Part shown: one piece after another, positions 43,077 to 53,745 of the stretch
How the letters are laid out: each line of letters opens with the position of its first letter
Numbering within the stretch: position 1 is the stretch's first letter
From: Phytophthora colocasiae
Lineage: Eukaryota > Oomycota > Peronosporomycetes > Peronosporales > Peronosporaceae
Assembly: GCA_018806915.1 (NCBI GenBank)
Contig: JAGKQI010000104.1
Location: forward strand, 744,001-808,000
DNA: 64,000 nt
Reading direction: 5' to 3'
The notes under the pieces: model-generated
What the model saw: only the letters and a program-made list of their open reading frames with translations
Database searches by the model: none
What the model was told of the DNA's origin: nothing
Translations under genes and position numbers: made by a program

Positions 43077-44428
43077 TGTGGTGAAGCGGACGAGAATTTT
43101 TCCTGGAGAGGCGATATCAGCCACGAACCCGAATAGAGTCGGAACGAGCGACAGGGGGGACCTGTGATCCCCAGATCTGGGTCGAATCAGACGAAGGTAC
43201 GATGGGCCCCGCCGGGGAACAGGCAACAGAGACACCGGCGGAGGAGCAAGTGGAGCGGTGTTCGTGGGTGATCCGAATCCTGCCGGAGGAAGAATGGGGA
43301 AATCAAGGATGTTCTCGCGCGATCAGCGATGACGGGGTCCCAAGTGAGCACGATCGGCTCACCCCGGCATCCCGAAGTCTTCTAACGGCTTGATCCTGCT
43401 TCCCCGGGCGGCGACGAAGTGGGATCACGCGGTGATCTTCTCCCTCTTAGGTACGAGATCAACTCCGGACCAAGTTCAGCCCTAGGCGCGACGCAGAATC
43501 TTCTGATGGCCTGATCCGGATTCCCCGAACGACTACCAAGCAGGATCAGGCAGCGATCAAGTCCCGATCAGGCAGCGATCAAGTCCCGATTAAGTGCGAG
43601 ATAAAGCCCCGGTTAAGTACGAGATCAAGCTTCGGTTAAGTACGAGATCAAGCTTCGGTTAAGTACGAGATCAAGCTTCGGTTAAGTGCGAGATCAAGCT
43701 CCGGTTAAGTACGGAATCGGCTCAAGATCAGGGTTAGGGGAACCAAGCTAGGGATCAGCTATGTAGCCAGTGTCATGTGGTCGTAGGATAGTAAATCAGG
43801 ATGGGATTAGTAGGCATAGGAATAACCATAAACAGAATCGAATTTGCCCTGAACCACTCAAGTGTCTTCGCTGCGCCTGGAACCGGGAACCACATTGGCC
43901 CTACAAGCGTCAAGGAGGTAAGGATACGTGACCTAGTATAGCGGTTAAGTCTGGATAATATATTGGTCAGCTTTGCCCTATCTAGTGAACTATCCTTTAA
44001 GTGCATATATCAGATCGGAAGGAATTGGTTGTTTAGCCTGACGATCCCGTCGAATCTCGCCCCCTCAAGACCCCCGCTAAAGGAAGCGGCAAGCAACGGA
44101 AAGGAAGGGACTGAATCCCGAACATTGGACCATTGGAAGACCTGGATCAAGAACCAGGCACCCGGATCAAGGCTCGAGAACTCGCCTACGACCGGGATCA
44201 AGTACCCCGAGGTGGAGTGAAGAACTTCCACGCCGCCTCAAGCCCCTGCGTCACCCAAGACCTTCTTCCGACCTACAAGACACCTTCAGAAGTCACCTGG
44301 AAGAGCGTAACCCGCCTACCGACGGGTACACAAGGTGGATACTACACACAGCTAGATCACGGATCATCGGGGGACCCCCTCCGTTGGGACCTGCCCTAAC
44401 GAGATTTTGGCAGATCCGCTCCACCACA
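43077..44428 (+). repeat. Gypsy-2 solo LTR, unit 3
   Basis: 1352 bp with no internal region behind it. A 28-bp block present in the other LTRs is missing near 44384. It is flanked by ccac on both sides, so it is the original insertion site reduced to one LTR, presumably by LTR-LTR recombination or during array formation. Confidence 0.88.
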
Positions 44429-44432
44429 CCAC

Positions 44433-45155
44433 CAAGGATGCTGAAGTCGACTCTGACGCTGTGGACTACGAGAAGAGCGATGACGAGCTAAAGCCGCCCT
44501 CGGACGCTGATGATGACTCGGGAGCCAGCTCAAATGGATCGATCAAGCGCAAGGATCTTCCAGTCGTCCGACCTTTCACGCCGAGCACGTAAGCACCTGA
44601 AGAAAGAGAAGCCTCAGCCTCTTAGCCAGCGTGAGCGCCGTCGCCAAGAAGCCGATACCAAGGCTTTCTTGATGAAAACGATGGACTACATGCACGTGCG
44701 TCTGGTCAAGAATCTCACGACTTCCTACGAGATATTCAACTACATCTGCCAGAAGTACGAGGGAGCGGCCTTTCATGGCGACCCGTACTTCATCCAACAC
44801 TACTTGATGGAGATCAAGTATGAGGAAGGCTCAGCCTTGACCGAATTCTTTCTCAAACTTGAGAATGCGATGAAAGCCGCATCAGAAGCCACCGAGTCGG
44901 TGATGACCGGGACAGAAGTCTATCTACCTGTTTCACTCGATGCCCAAGTCGTGGAAGGATGACCTCCGCATCTGGAAGGGTCAGCGGAAGTACATCCCGT
45001 ATGAAGACCTTAAACAGAGCATTGAAGGCAAGGTTCGCGATCTCCAAGCTCAAGAGCGCTACACCTTGGCCAAAGGCACGCCTGAGACCTCTACAACCAT
45101 AGGTAACGAGTCCAAATTTGCATGGAGGTCTGGACTGCACGTTGAACGCATCTAG
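44433..45155 (+). pseudogene. Copia-1 gag, 3' part
   Basis: Resumes the gag cut at 8835 (KDAEVDSDAVDYEKSDDEL), stays in frame to a TAA near 44590, then continues in a shifted frame with the conserved gag core (KAFLMKTMDYMHVRLVKNLTT, YEGAAFHGDPYFIQHYLMEIKYEEG). A second shift near 44930 precedes PKSWKDDLRIWKG. It ends without nucleocapsid or pol. Confidence 0.82.
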
Positions 45156-47097
45156 AGGCCATGATGCCTGCGGACAATCGGAACAAGTTGCCTTAGCCAA
45201 AGCTACGCTGGCTGAATGCCGTCCTGTGACAATGACAACGGTAGATGAAATCCTTAGCTACTCCCTCACAAAGCCGGATGCTACCCCGTGCTAGGAGCTC
45301 TACTAAATGCCATGACATATTGTCGGCACCTGCGAGACGATGCAGTTGATCTCAGGAAGCAAAGCCCTGGATGCTCGCATGTGTACATGTACAACACACT
45401 GTAAGACTGCCCCGTAGGGTATGCAAGTTGAGTCAACAATACACTACCAGAAACTGGGGACCATGAACAAACATGAAGAACGTAACTCAGGTTTTTCTCC
45501 TAAGCGAGTTTTCCTTGAACAAGTTTCGTTATGTACTGGCCTATTGACATGCACGATTTACGCATCTGTCTTTACAAGCAACATGCACGAACTACGCCTC
45601 TGTTTAGCACTCTTACAAGCACGAATATGATCGCTTATGGAAATGCATGGCACGTAAAATACAAACGCCATAAAATAATAATGCAAGCACGAGTTTCGCT
45701 AATGCACAACAATAACAGTTTGACATGTAAGGTTTACACATTGCCATTGAAATGGACGACAATTAAACGCATATTGGCCAAATTGACTAGCAAACGCTAT
45801 GCCTCTGTCTTCGAAATGAACCTCTTATGTCTTCTACCCATGAACAACATGCACGAATACATCGCCTCTGTGTTCTATGATGAATATCCCATCATTAAGA
45901 TAGATAGCATGGCTTTATCGCTTCTTTCTTTCATTTCACCTAGTTTATCCCATGAGCATAAATGCCAAGCACTTATCTGCCGTTTATGGCAATAAACATG
46001 TGCATCTTCTAGTACTACATCTAAAGCTTCAGCGTTACTAGTAGCAATGATATTTATCTGCCTCAGTAATTGCTGTTAAGCCCGCTGATCCGCGGCAATA
46101 TGGAAGAAATCCCATTAAAGCTAACTACATGAAGTACATCAATAGAGATATGAAGTGACTTTAAGTTACAGGCAACACAGTTCCCTCTACACGAGATGTC
46201 TGATGCTGTGTCGGTGAGAAGAAGAATGTCCTCACAAATAGAGAAGCTTTAACCTCTTTAGCGCTCATGACGAAGAACAGTGCTCTTACGGAGACTTTAA
46301 TTTTGAGACGATTCACAAATTGGTGAACAGGATTTTTTCCTTCATAATATGGTTTTTCCTGAATAGCCAACCATGCAATGAAGCAATTGCATCTAATATC
46401 TAAGTCGCATAATTGACTGCGAGGAATTGATCGGTGAACAGGTTTTCTCCATTATGGTTTTCCTGATTAGCAACAATGAATCCGCAGAGTGTATTCCTGC
46501 GAAGACAATATTATAAAGTTGATCACTGCTGCTGACCTGGTGAACAGATTTTCCCTTTTCGAAGGTTTTCCTGACTAACCAACGCCACAAAATACTACTC
46601 AGTAGTAGTAATAGTACTCTTGAATCGCCTAAATCAGGATGAACTATCCATGAAGATCTGTACTATAGTGACGACGAATATTCCCGTCACGGCAGTGAAT
46701 TTATCGGCACCTCAATGCGCCAGACGTCGCGCTCCTCGATGCGGGAGGCTGTTGAAGTTTCCATCTCCGAGGCACAACTGTCTTACCGTTTAAGTGTACG
46801 AGTATAACACTAATGCATGAAGCGTGCCTAACTTTTGACTGCGTTCTTTATTTTTTTCCCCACTGGGTTTTATTGTTGTTCGCAAAAGGTTTTCCCTCGT
46901 TGAGGTTTCCCTGGTCTCGAACCGAATTACAAAGGCACATGAAGTTATTGAAACCATGCACAAAGAAATTAACTGCTGGGAAAGTTCTTTATTGATAAGG
47001 CAAACCCGCGGAAATCCCTACCAATTCCTTCTAAAAGCACTCGTCCAGGCTCCCATGTCCGTTGATAGTATCGCCCACCCACGCTCTTCTTGCGACA
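45156..47097 (+). other. Copia-1 internal remainder without coding capacity
   Basis: AT-rich, no domain visible. Holds scattered copies of motifs such as ggttttcct and acatgcacga.tacgcctctg. Where protease, integrase and RT should lie there is nothing recognisable, so pol has been deleted or replaced. Confidence 0.6.
46319..46582 (+). repeat. Three imperfect ~110-bp repeats in Copia-1
   Basis: ggtgaacag.tttt followed by ggttttcctga..a.c recurs at about 46319, 46430 and 46538. Confidence 0.65.
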
Positions 47098-47724
47098 TCA
47101 CAGAACTCGGTACATAAAGCCAGATCGACAGGGTTTTCGCTGGATAATCCGAGCAATATTCCACGTTTGCTTAGTCGATACATAGTCAGACTTGACCGTG
47201 AGCCGCTCGCGACCATAATTCTGGTCATAAATGTACCAGTAGTTTAGCTCAGACAACACAGCAGTGTCTTGGTCTGTAGCTCCAGCCTCCTGGTCGGTTG
47301 CAGGAGTCTCATGGCTGGCGGTCACAAACTGCACTGTGACATTAGGTGTGCGATTGGTGGCGGAATCTTGGGTTTCTGTGACAGCACTAGTAACATTGGT
47401 GGCACAAGAATTGTCACTATATTCCCTCGTGTTAGTGACATCACTCATTACTGGCTCAGGTGCGCGCTCTCGATCAGCCCATGGAGCGGCAACATCTTCT
47501 CGACGCTCGGATCCCCCGGCTACGCCTCTCGAGCCTCCTACAGAGACGCTAAGGAGCGCAGCTGCTGCGTCGATCTCAGCTGCTCCTGCCGTCCGAGCTG
47601 CCCGCACTCTCCTCCTTGCCTTCTTGGCCCTCTCCTTGGCTGCAGTGGAAGGAGGCTTCCTTTTCCCGGAGAGAGACGGCTTGCCTCCTCCACTGCCCTT
47701 GACAGTCTTGCAATTTCGGAGCAT
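47098..47724 (-). CDS. Hypothetical 208-aa ORF antisense to Copia-1, next to its 3' LTR
   Basis: Unrecognised. Lys/Arg/Ala-rich N-terminus (KERAKKARRRVRAARTAGAAE), Thr/Ser/Asn-rich middle, and an end with aromatic residues (NYWYIYDQNYGRERL). It may be a captured or residual gene. Position is again antisense and adjacent to the 3' LTR. Confidence 0.35.
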   Translation of the reverse strand: MLRNCKTVKGSGGGKPSLSGKRKPPSTAAKERAKKARRRVRAARTAGAAEIDAAAALLSVSVGGSRGVAGGSERREDVAAPWADRERAPEPVMSDVTNTREYSDNSCATNVTSAVTETQDSATNRTPNVTVQFVTASHETPATDQEAGATDQDTAVLSELNYWYIYDQNYGRERLTVKSDYVSTKQTWNIARIIQRKPCRSGFMYRVL

Positions 47725-47892
47725 GGCGTACGAAGGTGTCTCCCTTCCCCTGAACAGCTAGCTGTCGGGGCGAAGTTCGATCAGCGAACCTCCGTTTCCT
47801 CAGTCCAAAACTTTTGTGAACAGTCACCTGTACAGTTTTGATATACCTCTGTGTTGTGATTTATCCCATAATATGCAAAGATGCAGGGAGGC

Positions 47893-48115
47893 TGTTGCAG
47901 TATGCTCTTTGTCATACAATATTACGATTCACCCTCTGTAAGTAGATAACTATGGATTCCACTATAGTTATAGAATCTACTAGTACAGATATGCCAGAAC
48001 CAACAGTTCTGCCGGTGCACACACGAGGAACTCTAACTGCTAAATCTACCACTTCGCCTTTCACTGAGTACAACAAACATCTCTTCTTTCTACACTACTT
48101 ACGCTACTCGCCAGA
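47893..48115 (+). repeat. Copia-1 right LTR
   Basis: 223 bp, preceded by the purine tract cagggaggc and followed by gattg (48116-48120), matching 8392-8396. Confidence 0.88.
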
Positions 48116-48134
48116 GATTGCAAGGCGTCGGCCC
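48116..48134 (+). other. Host DNA between Copia-1 and Copia-2
   Basis: 19 bp: the Copia-1 target duplication gattg, then host sequence, then the Copia-2 target duplication ggccc (48130-48134). It joins 8396 and 55618 in the pre-insertion host sequence. Confidence 0.8.
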
Positions 48135-48413
48135 TGTTGAGGTTAGGGCTCGTTCACAGGGACCACCTCTACACCGTGTCTTCTATAAACTAATAATGAA
48201 GAGACACGGTACTTTTGACTCTAATAAATAATGTACTAAAATGTCTGTGACATGAGTACGATGAATGGTAGCGGCAATTCTAGACTACGTTTCTGAATGC
48301 CGCATACTATTTTCTAGTGAGTAGCTATCTACTTTCTTAAACATTAATCTTACTTCTTCTTTTTATCTCTTCTACCCTACTTCCTTCAAGCTGCGCCCAA
48401 GTTCCCCGCAACA
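48135..48413 (+). repeat. Copia-2 5' LTR
   Basis: 279 bp, TGTTGAGGTT..CCCCGCAACA. Confidence 0.94.
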
Positions 48414-48425
48414 GGTCATGAGCCC
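48414..48425 (+). promoter_or_regulatory. Copia-2 primer binding site (half-tRNA initiator Met)
   Basis: GGTCATGAGCCC directly after the LTR, one base different from the Copia-1 site; pairs with the initiator-tRNA anticodon arm. It contains the gag start codon (48418-48420). Confidence 0.7.
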
Positions 48426-49222
48426 TCAGCAAGCCTCAAGTGCCGACTTCCCCCGACTCTCTGGAGCTAAGAACTTTGACGTCTGGAAGGCCCGAGTCAG
48501 TGCGTCACTCGATGGCAAGCATCTGCTAGGTTTCGTCACCAAGAAGGATTACAATGGGGTTAGTGATGACGAAGATGAAGACTCCGACGACGACCTGGCT
48601 GACTCCGACGGCGACGAAGCTGCCTCCAAACCAAGTTCTCCGGCTGGAATCGACTCGGATGAGGTCGACTTCGAGGAAAGCTCGGATGAGCTGCAGCCTA
48701 GCGACGACGACGACACTCCGCCATCAAAGAAAACCAAGCGCGCTGATCTTCCCATCGTTTGCCCGTTTGCTGAGCGCGACGCCAGCCGGGATCGCAAACA
48801 AGTCAAGCGACGCCGTCTGCTCGACACCTTCGTCGTATGGAAGCGCAAACCAAGGCTTTCCTGATGAAGACGATGGATGATACTCATATCCGTCTTGTCA
48901 AGAACCTGACAACGGCCTTCGACATCTTTCAGGCCATCTGTACCAAGTACGAGGGTGCGGCCTTTCATGGCGACCCCTACTTCATCCAGCACTTCCTTAT
49001 GGAGATCAAGTATGAAGAAGGCGGTGATCTGACCAGCTTCTTCCTTGAGCTGGAAAACGCGATGAAAGCCGCGTCTGAAGCAACCGAGTCTCCCTTGACC
49101 GATGGACAGAAGTCATTATACCTGTTCCACTCGATGCCAAAGACTTGGAAGGATGATCTCCGAGTTTGGAAGGGTGTGCGGAAGTATATCCCGTATGATG
49201 AACTCAAGATGAGTATTGAGAC
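48418..49222 (+). pseudogene. Copia-2 gag, 5' part
   Basis: MSPQQASSADFPRLSGAKNF.. then FDVWKARVSASLDGKHLLGFV, an acidic region, a shift near 48800-48835, and the gag core (AFLMKTMDDTHIRLVKNLTT, GDPYFIQHFLMEIKYEEGG, LTDGQKSLYLFHSMPKTWKDDL). It is interrupted by the hAT element at 49223 and resumes at 49792. Confidence 0.87.
49215..49222 (+). repeat. hAT target-site duplication, left
   Basis: attgagac, repeated at 49784-49791; 8 bp as in hAT elements. Confidence 0.9.
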
Positions 49223-49783
49223 CAGAGGTGGCAAAATAGGTTTTTGCATTAGGGTTTTGCTCAGTTTAAACTCAAAAACCTGTCACCCCCGGATCATCCG
49301 GTTTTAGATTTTTATCATAGAGCACCAGTGTATTTTTAGTCCTTGCATTGCAGTTTCGCAACCGCCAGTGCATCCCCCCACTGATAATCGCCCTGCAATC
49401 TCCAAAACGATGGACATCGATCAAGATCACCAACAAGTATCAATCGGCAGTGAAATGCAACAAGGCATCGCGGTGGACAACACTACCACTCTACCACCAC
49501 ATCAAGAGGAGGGCAGTGACACCGAAGTTAGCACAAACTGTGTTGATGGGAAGAGAAAACCAGGGCGTCGTCCAGCGTCTGAGACTTGGAGGTGCCCTTC
49601 AGCGACTCGCTTCAGACGCGCCAGGGAAGAATAATGACTACAACGGCACCATGTAAACTGTGTGACCTGTTCTCCATCAGTCCGCGAACCAGGTGGAATT
49701 CGGATTAGGTTTTATAGTTTAAACCTGCTGAAGAACCTAGAACCTAATCCGAATAAAAAAAAATTTAGGTTTATCCACCACTG
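49223..49783 (+). mobile_element. Non-autonomous hAT-type DNA element (561 bp) in Copia-2 gag
   Basis: Ends CAGAGGTGG and, inverted, CAGTGGTGG, the CAG-type hAT terminus, with an 8-bp duplication. Removing the element plus one duplication (569 bp) restores the gag-pol frame exactly, which proves the boundaries. Inside is an inverted repeat (cggattagg / cctaatccg) near the right end and a short frame (49410-49634, DGKRKPGRRPASETWRC) that may be the residue of a transposase N-terminus. No transposase core is present. Confidence 0.87.
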
Positions 49784-49791
49784 ATTGAGAC

Positions 49792-50081
49792 CAAGGTTCG
49801 CGAGATCCAAGCTCAAGAACCTTACAGCCGCATCAAAGGGACAACTGAGAGTCAATCAACTCAGGCTGAACGGGCCCTCATTGCTCCTTCTCAGGATTCT
49901 GCATTGGCAGTTCAAGCATCTGTGCCAGTTGATGTCTGCAGCTACTGTCAGAAACCACGTCACAACATCCGTCAGTGCCGTACTCTGCAGAAGGACTTAC
50001 GCGATGGATGTGTCAAGGCAGGCACTGTTCTTCCTGCCAACTTCGAGTTACGAGGTCCCAACAACTACCGGTCGCATCCTT

Positions 50082-50115
<34 letters not shown>

Positions 50116-50235
50116 CCAAGGGCGATCTGGACGTGGAGGTGGATCATGGCACCTAAATGGTCGCGGCGGTCGTGGTGGTGGACGTGGCCGCGGTAACTAC
50201 GGTGGAAATCGCAACAACGGCAACAACAACGGCAA

Positions 50236-50267
<32 letters not shown>

Positions 50268-51229
50268 GCAACAACAAATCCTCTCGTCGCGATGAAGGTG
50301 GATACGATCAGTCACGCCGCAAAGAGACCTTGATTGCAGTTGTGTCGAATGTACAAACGGCTGCATCCGCTATCAGTCTCACGGCGCAACCTAGCCAGGA
50401 CTTTGATTTCAGCTGGACGATTGACTCAGGTTGCAGCAGTCACGTCACGCAACATGTGGAATGGTTCAAGACTAAAACACCTGCAAGCGGAGGCATCACT
50501 GTCGGTGGAAAATCGCAAGTCCCTATCGAAGCTATTGGTACTGTAGAGCTCCAGATCACGGACTCCAAGGGCCAACTGCGGACGCTTACGCTTCACGATG
50601 TCCTCCTTGCGCCGAAACTGCAGTACAACCTGCTGTCAGTCGCTGCCGCTGTCGACGATGACTTCCGTTTTGGCTTTAAACGTACTATGTGTACTGTCCA
50701 AACAAACCACCGCTTCTCGATCAAAGCGATGAAATCCGCGACATCGAAGCTCTACCAATTCGAAGCCTCTCCACTGCCGAAGGCCGAAGCTCACGTGGCT
50801 ACCACAGGTAAGCCGACTCGACTCATGCTACTACACAAACGTCTTGGTCATCCTAACATCCGTGTTTTGCAGGCACTCACTAAAGACCAAGCTCTTCATG
50901 GACTGGATGCACCAGCTGTAGTTAGACCAGATTCTTTCTTTTGCACAGCATGTACTTACGCGAAGTCACACCGCGCTCCTTTTTCATCCAATAGACATGT
51001 TGAACGCTCTACTAGCCCCTTACATAAAGTTCACTCTGATATTTGTGGCCCTCTTCCCGTCCCAAGCCTTAGTGGCTGCCGCTACTTCGTCGTATTCATT
51101 GACGACTTCAGTCGCTACATGTTTACCTATCCGATGAAGGCACGTAGTGAACTCTACTCATGCTACAAAGACTTTCGCATGAAAGCTTTGAATATATTCC
51201 GAAGTGATGTTCATACTCTTGAATATCTC
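49792..51229 (+). CDS. Copia-2 gag C-terminus, protease and integrase N-half
   Basis: Same polyprotein as the gag part. Nucleocapsid knuckle CSYCQKPRHNIRQC; a long Asn/Gly/Arg-rich stretch encoded by (AAC)n; protease with SWTIDSGCSSHVT (DSG); GAG-pre-integrase zinc module HKRLGHPNIRVLQAL with CTACTYAKS; integrase core HSDICGPLPVPSLSG (Asp) and FVVFIDDFSRYMFTY. The reading frame leaves register in a small palindromic insertion at about 51230-51258. Confidence 0.9.
50080..50276 (+). repeat. (AAC)n and Gly/Asn codon repeats in Copia-2 gag
   Basis: A run of about 12 aac codons at 50080-50117 and a ggcaac/aacaac array at 50204-50276, coding poly-Asn and Gly-Asn. Confidence 0.85.
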
Positions 51230-51237
51230 TTGCCACC

Positions 51238-51257
51238 GCCGGATGTGGACATCCGGC
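51238..51257 (+). repeat. 20-bp palindrome breaking the Copia-2 integrase
   Basis: 9-bp perfect arms (gccggatgt / acatccggc) around gg, inside an apparent insertion of about 29 bp. Removing 29 bp restores the frame into the Q-A-D-N-A-K-E-Y core. Confidence 0.7.
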
Positions 51258-51258
51258 C

Positions 51259-53745
51259 TTACAGGCTGACAACGCTAAAGAGTACGAGAAACTGGGACGC
51301 ATTATATTCTCTAAGTATGGAACGCACGCTCAATTTACCAATGCTTATACACCACAACAGAATGGTGTTGCAGAACGCCGCATGCGCACAATCATGGATC
51401 GTGTACGGGCGCTACTGTTAGATGCCTCGCTCCCCAAACCGCTCTGGGCAGAATGTGTTACACATGTTACGACACTCCTCAACATGACACCAAGCGCTAA
51501 CACACAGGATTGTACACCGTTCGAGTTGTGGTACAATCGAAAGCCGACTGTTCAATATCTGAAAGTGTTTGGCTGTGCTGCGTATGTCCATATCAACGAA
51601 ATCTACAGGGACAAACTTGATCCCCGTGCTAAACTCTGCATCTATCTCGGAATTCCCGAGCACAAGAAAGGATACCGACTCATGGACGTCAAAACCCATG
51701 GTGTCGTTTACAGTCGAGATGTAGTTTTCAATGAGATTGACTTTCCGACTATTGAAAATATTGAGGTAACGTCGGGACCGCTCCAACTGCCGGATCACTT
51801 AACGGAAGCCCCTATTATTGCTGACGAACTTCCAGCATTTGTTCCATCGGAAACACAAGCCTATCCATCCCAGCCTGAATCTCCAGGTAACTCAGTTGTA
51901 GAAACACAATCTGCATCTACTTCCGCTACGAACCAGCTTCCTTCTCTTGGGGAGGCTCTGGAACGTGGCGTCTTGACATACTCTTTTGTTACGGAGACGC
52001 CGTCACAACCGTCGCCCACAAGTGTAAAACGCCCACGGTATGACGAAGAAATCGATCTAGGTGCGTTAAATTCCCTTGAAGACATTCAGGAAGTGGAAGA
52101 ACGCACATGTCTTCTTCTTAGCCTAATTGCAATTCGTCATGTGCCGGAACCAAAAACGTACCATGCGGCGATGCGCTCGTCTTACGCGAAAAAATGGCAT
52201 GCAGCTGCTGACTCGGAATACCAGTCACTAATGACAAACCAGACGTGGATCCTGGTGCCTCCTCCCAATAACCGCAAAGTACTCCAAAACCGGTGGGTCT
52301 TTGTTGTTAAATACACTGGCTCAGGAGAAATCGATCGCTTTAAAGCTCGGTTAGTTATTAAAGGCTTCTTACAGCAATATGGCGTTGATTACGATGAGAT
52401 ATTTGCCCCCGTCATCCGTATGGAAGTCCTACGCCTGTTACTAACGATTGCAGCTCTTCTTGACTTTGAAATTCACCAGATGGATGTCAAGACATCGTTT
52501 CTCAACGGAACCCTTGACGAGGAAATATATATGAAACAACCAGAAGGGTTTGTAGTTCCTGGTAAGGAAGGACTCGTTTGTAAACTTCTCAAAAGTCTTT
52601 ACGGTCTAAAGCAAGCACCTCGTATCTGGTATCAAACCTTGTCCGCTTTCTTGGAAAGCCTTGGATTCCACAAACCGATTAAAGATCGATGTGTTTTCAT
52701 GGCAACGCTCGAAGGCGAGACATGTTACGTAGCAGTCTATGTTGATGACTTACTGATCATTGCACCAACTGTCAACCTCGTATGTCAGATCAAATCTGCC
52801 TTGAACAAAAGATTCTCCATGACAAATTTAGGGGAGGTGAAGTACATTCTCGGCTGGTCAATCGAACGAAACCGCGAAGCCCGAACGATATTTATCCACC
52901 AACGCAAGTATGCACGCACAGTGTTAGATCGCTTTAAAAACCTTGTAACATATCCAGTGGCAACTCCATCAGACCGTAATGCCAAACTTACAACTCAAAT
53001 GCAACCAAATACACAACTTGAAAAAGAGTAAATGGAAGGTATTCCCTACCGTGAAGTTGTAGGTAGTGTCATGTATCTCATGGTTGGCACAAGACCCGAT
53101 CTAGCATTCTACATGCGCGATGTCAGCCAATTCCTTGCTAATCCTGGGCAGGAACATTGGAAAGCAGTGATTAGAGGGCTTAAGTACCTCTCAGGTACAG
53201 ACGACCTTGGTCTCTTACTGGGAGGGTCAAAGCTGGTCAATGCAGCAAACCTTGCAGACCACCTCACGGCGTACACTGATTCAGACTATGCCAATTGCCC
53301 TGACACAAGACGCTCTGTTGGTGGCTACATCACTATGGTAGACCACAGCCCAATCTCCTGGCTTTCGAGGAAGCACCACACAGTTGTGCTCTCGACAACA
53401 GAAGCAGAATACATTGCACTATGCCACTGCATGCAGGAGTTGATTTTCCTTAAGCTACTTCTCAAAGAACTTGGATTCTTAACCTCAAAAGCAGTCAAGA
53501 TTCAAGAAGACAACCAAAGCTGTATTAAGATCTCGAATAATCCGGAATTACACGGGAGATCAAAGCATATTGATATTCGATATCATTTTGTACAAGAGAA
53601 GGTTGAGCGACATGAATTTAGTATTGTATACTGCAACACCAAAGCGATGGTAGCAGACATTTTTACTAAAGCCCTTGATAAGCACCAATTTCGCGACTTA
53701 AGAAACAAGTTAGGTATGCACTCTCTTGCTAAACTTAACAGTTAA
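51259..53745 (+). CDS. Copia-2 integrase C-half, reverse transcriptase and RNase H (one in-frame TAA)
   Basis: Integrase Glu in PQQNGVAERRMRTIMDRVR. RT has WVFVVKYTGSGEIDRFKARLV, IHQMDVKTSFLNG, YGLKQAPRIWY and an intact YVDDLLI. RNase H has TDSDYANCPDTRRSVGGYI, STTEAEYIAL, EDNQSCIKI and HIDIRYHF. A single TAA at 53029-53031, between EKE and MEGIPYREVVGSVMYL, splits the frame; the rest is open to 53745. This is the least decayed pol in the window. Confidence 0.92.

Larger units (their letters stand above)
8397..48115 (+). mobile_element. Copia-1: Ty1/copia element split by nested Gypsy insertions and a tandem duplication
   Basis: Outer element of the nest. 223-bp LTRs at 8397-8619 and 47893-48115 are flanked by a 5-bp duplication (gattg). 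The PBS follows the left LTR directly, and a purine-rich tract (cagggaggc) precedes the right LTR. Own internal DNA is only 8620-8835 plus about 44433-47892. That encodes gag, but no protease, integrase or RT is visible, so it is non-autonomous. The rest is Gypsy-2, its duplicated units and Gypsy-1. The two LTRs differ at one position I can see (c/t in the string gat[c/t]caccctc), so the whole nest appears young. Confidence 0.88.
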
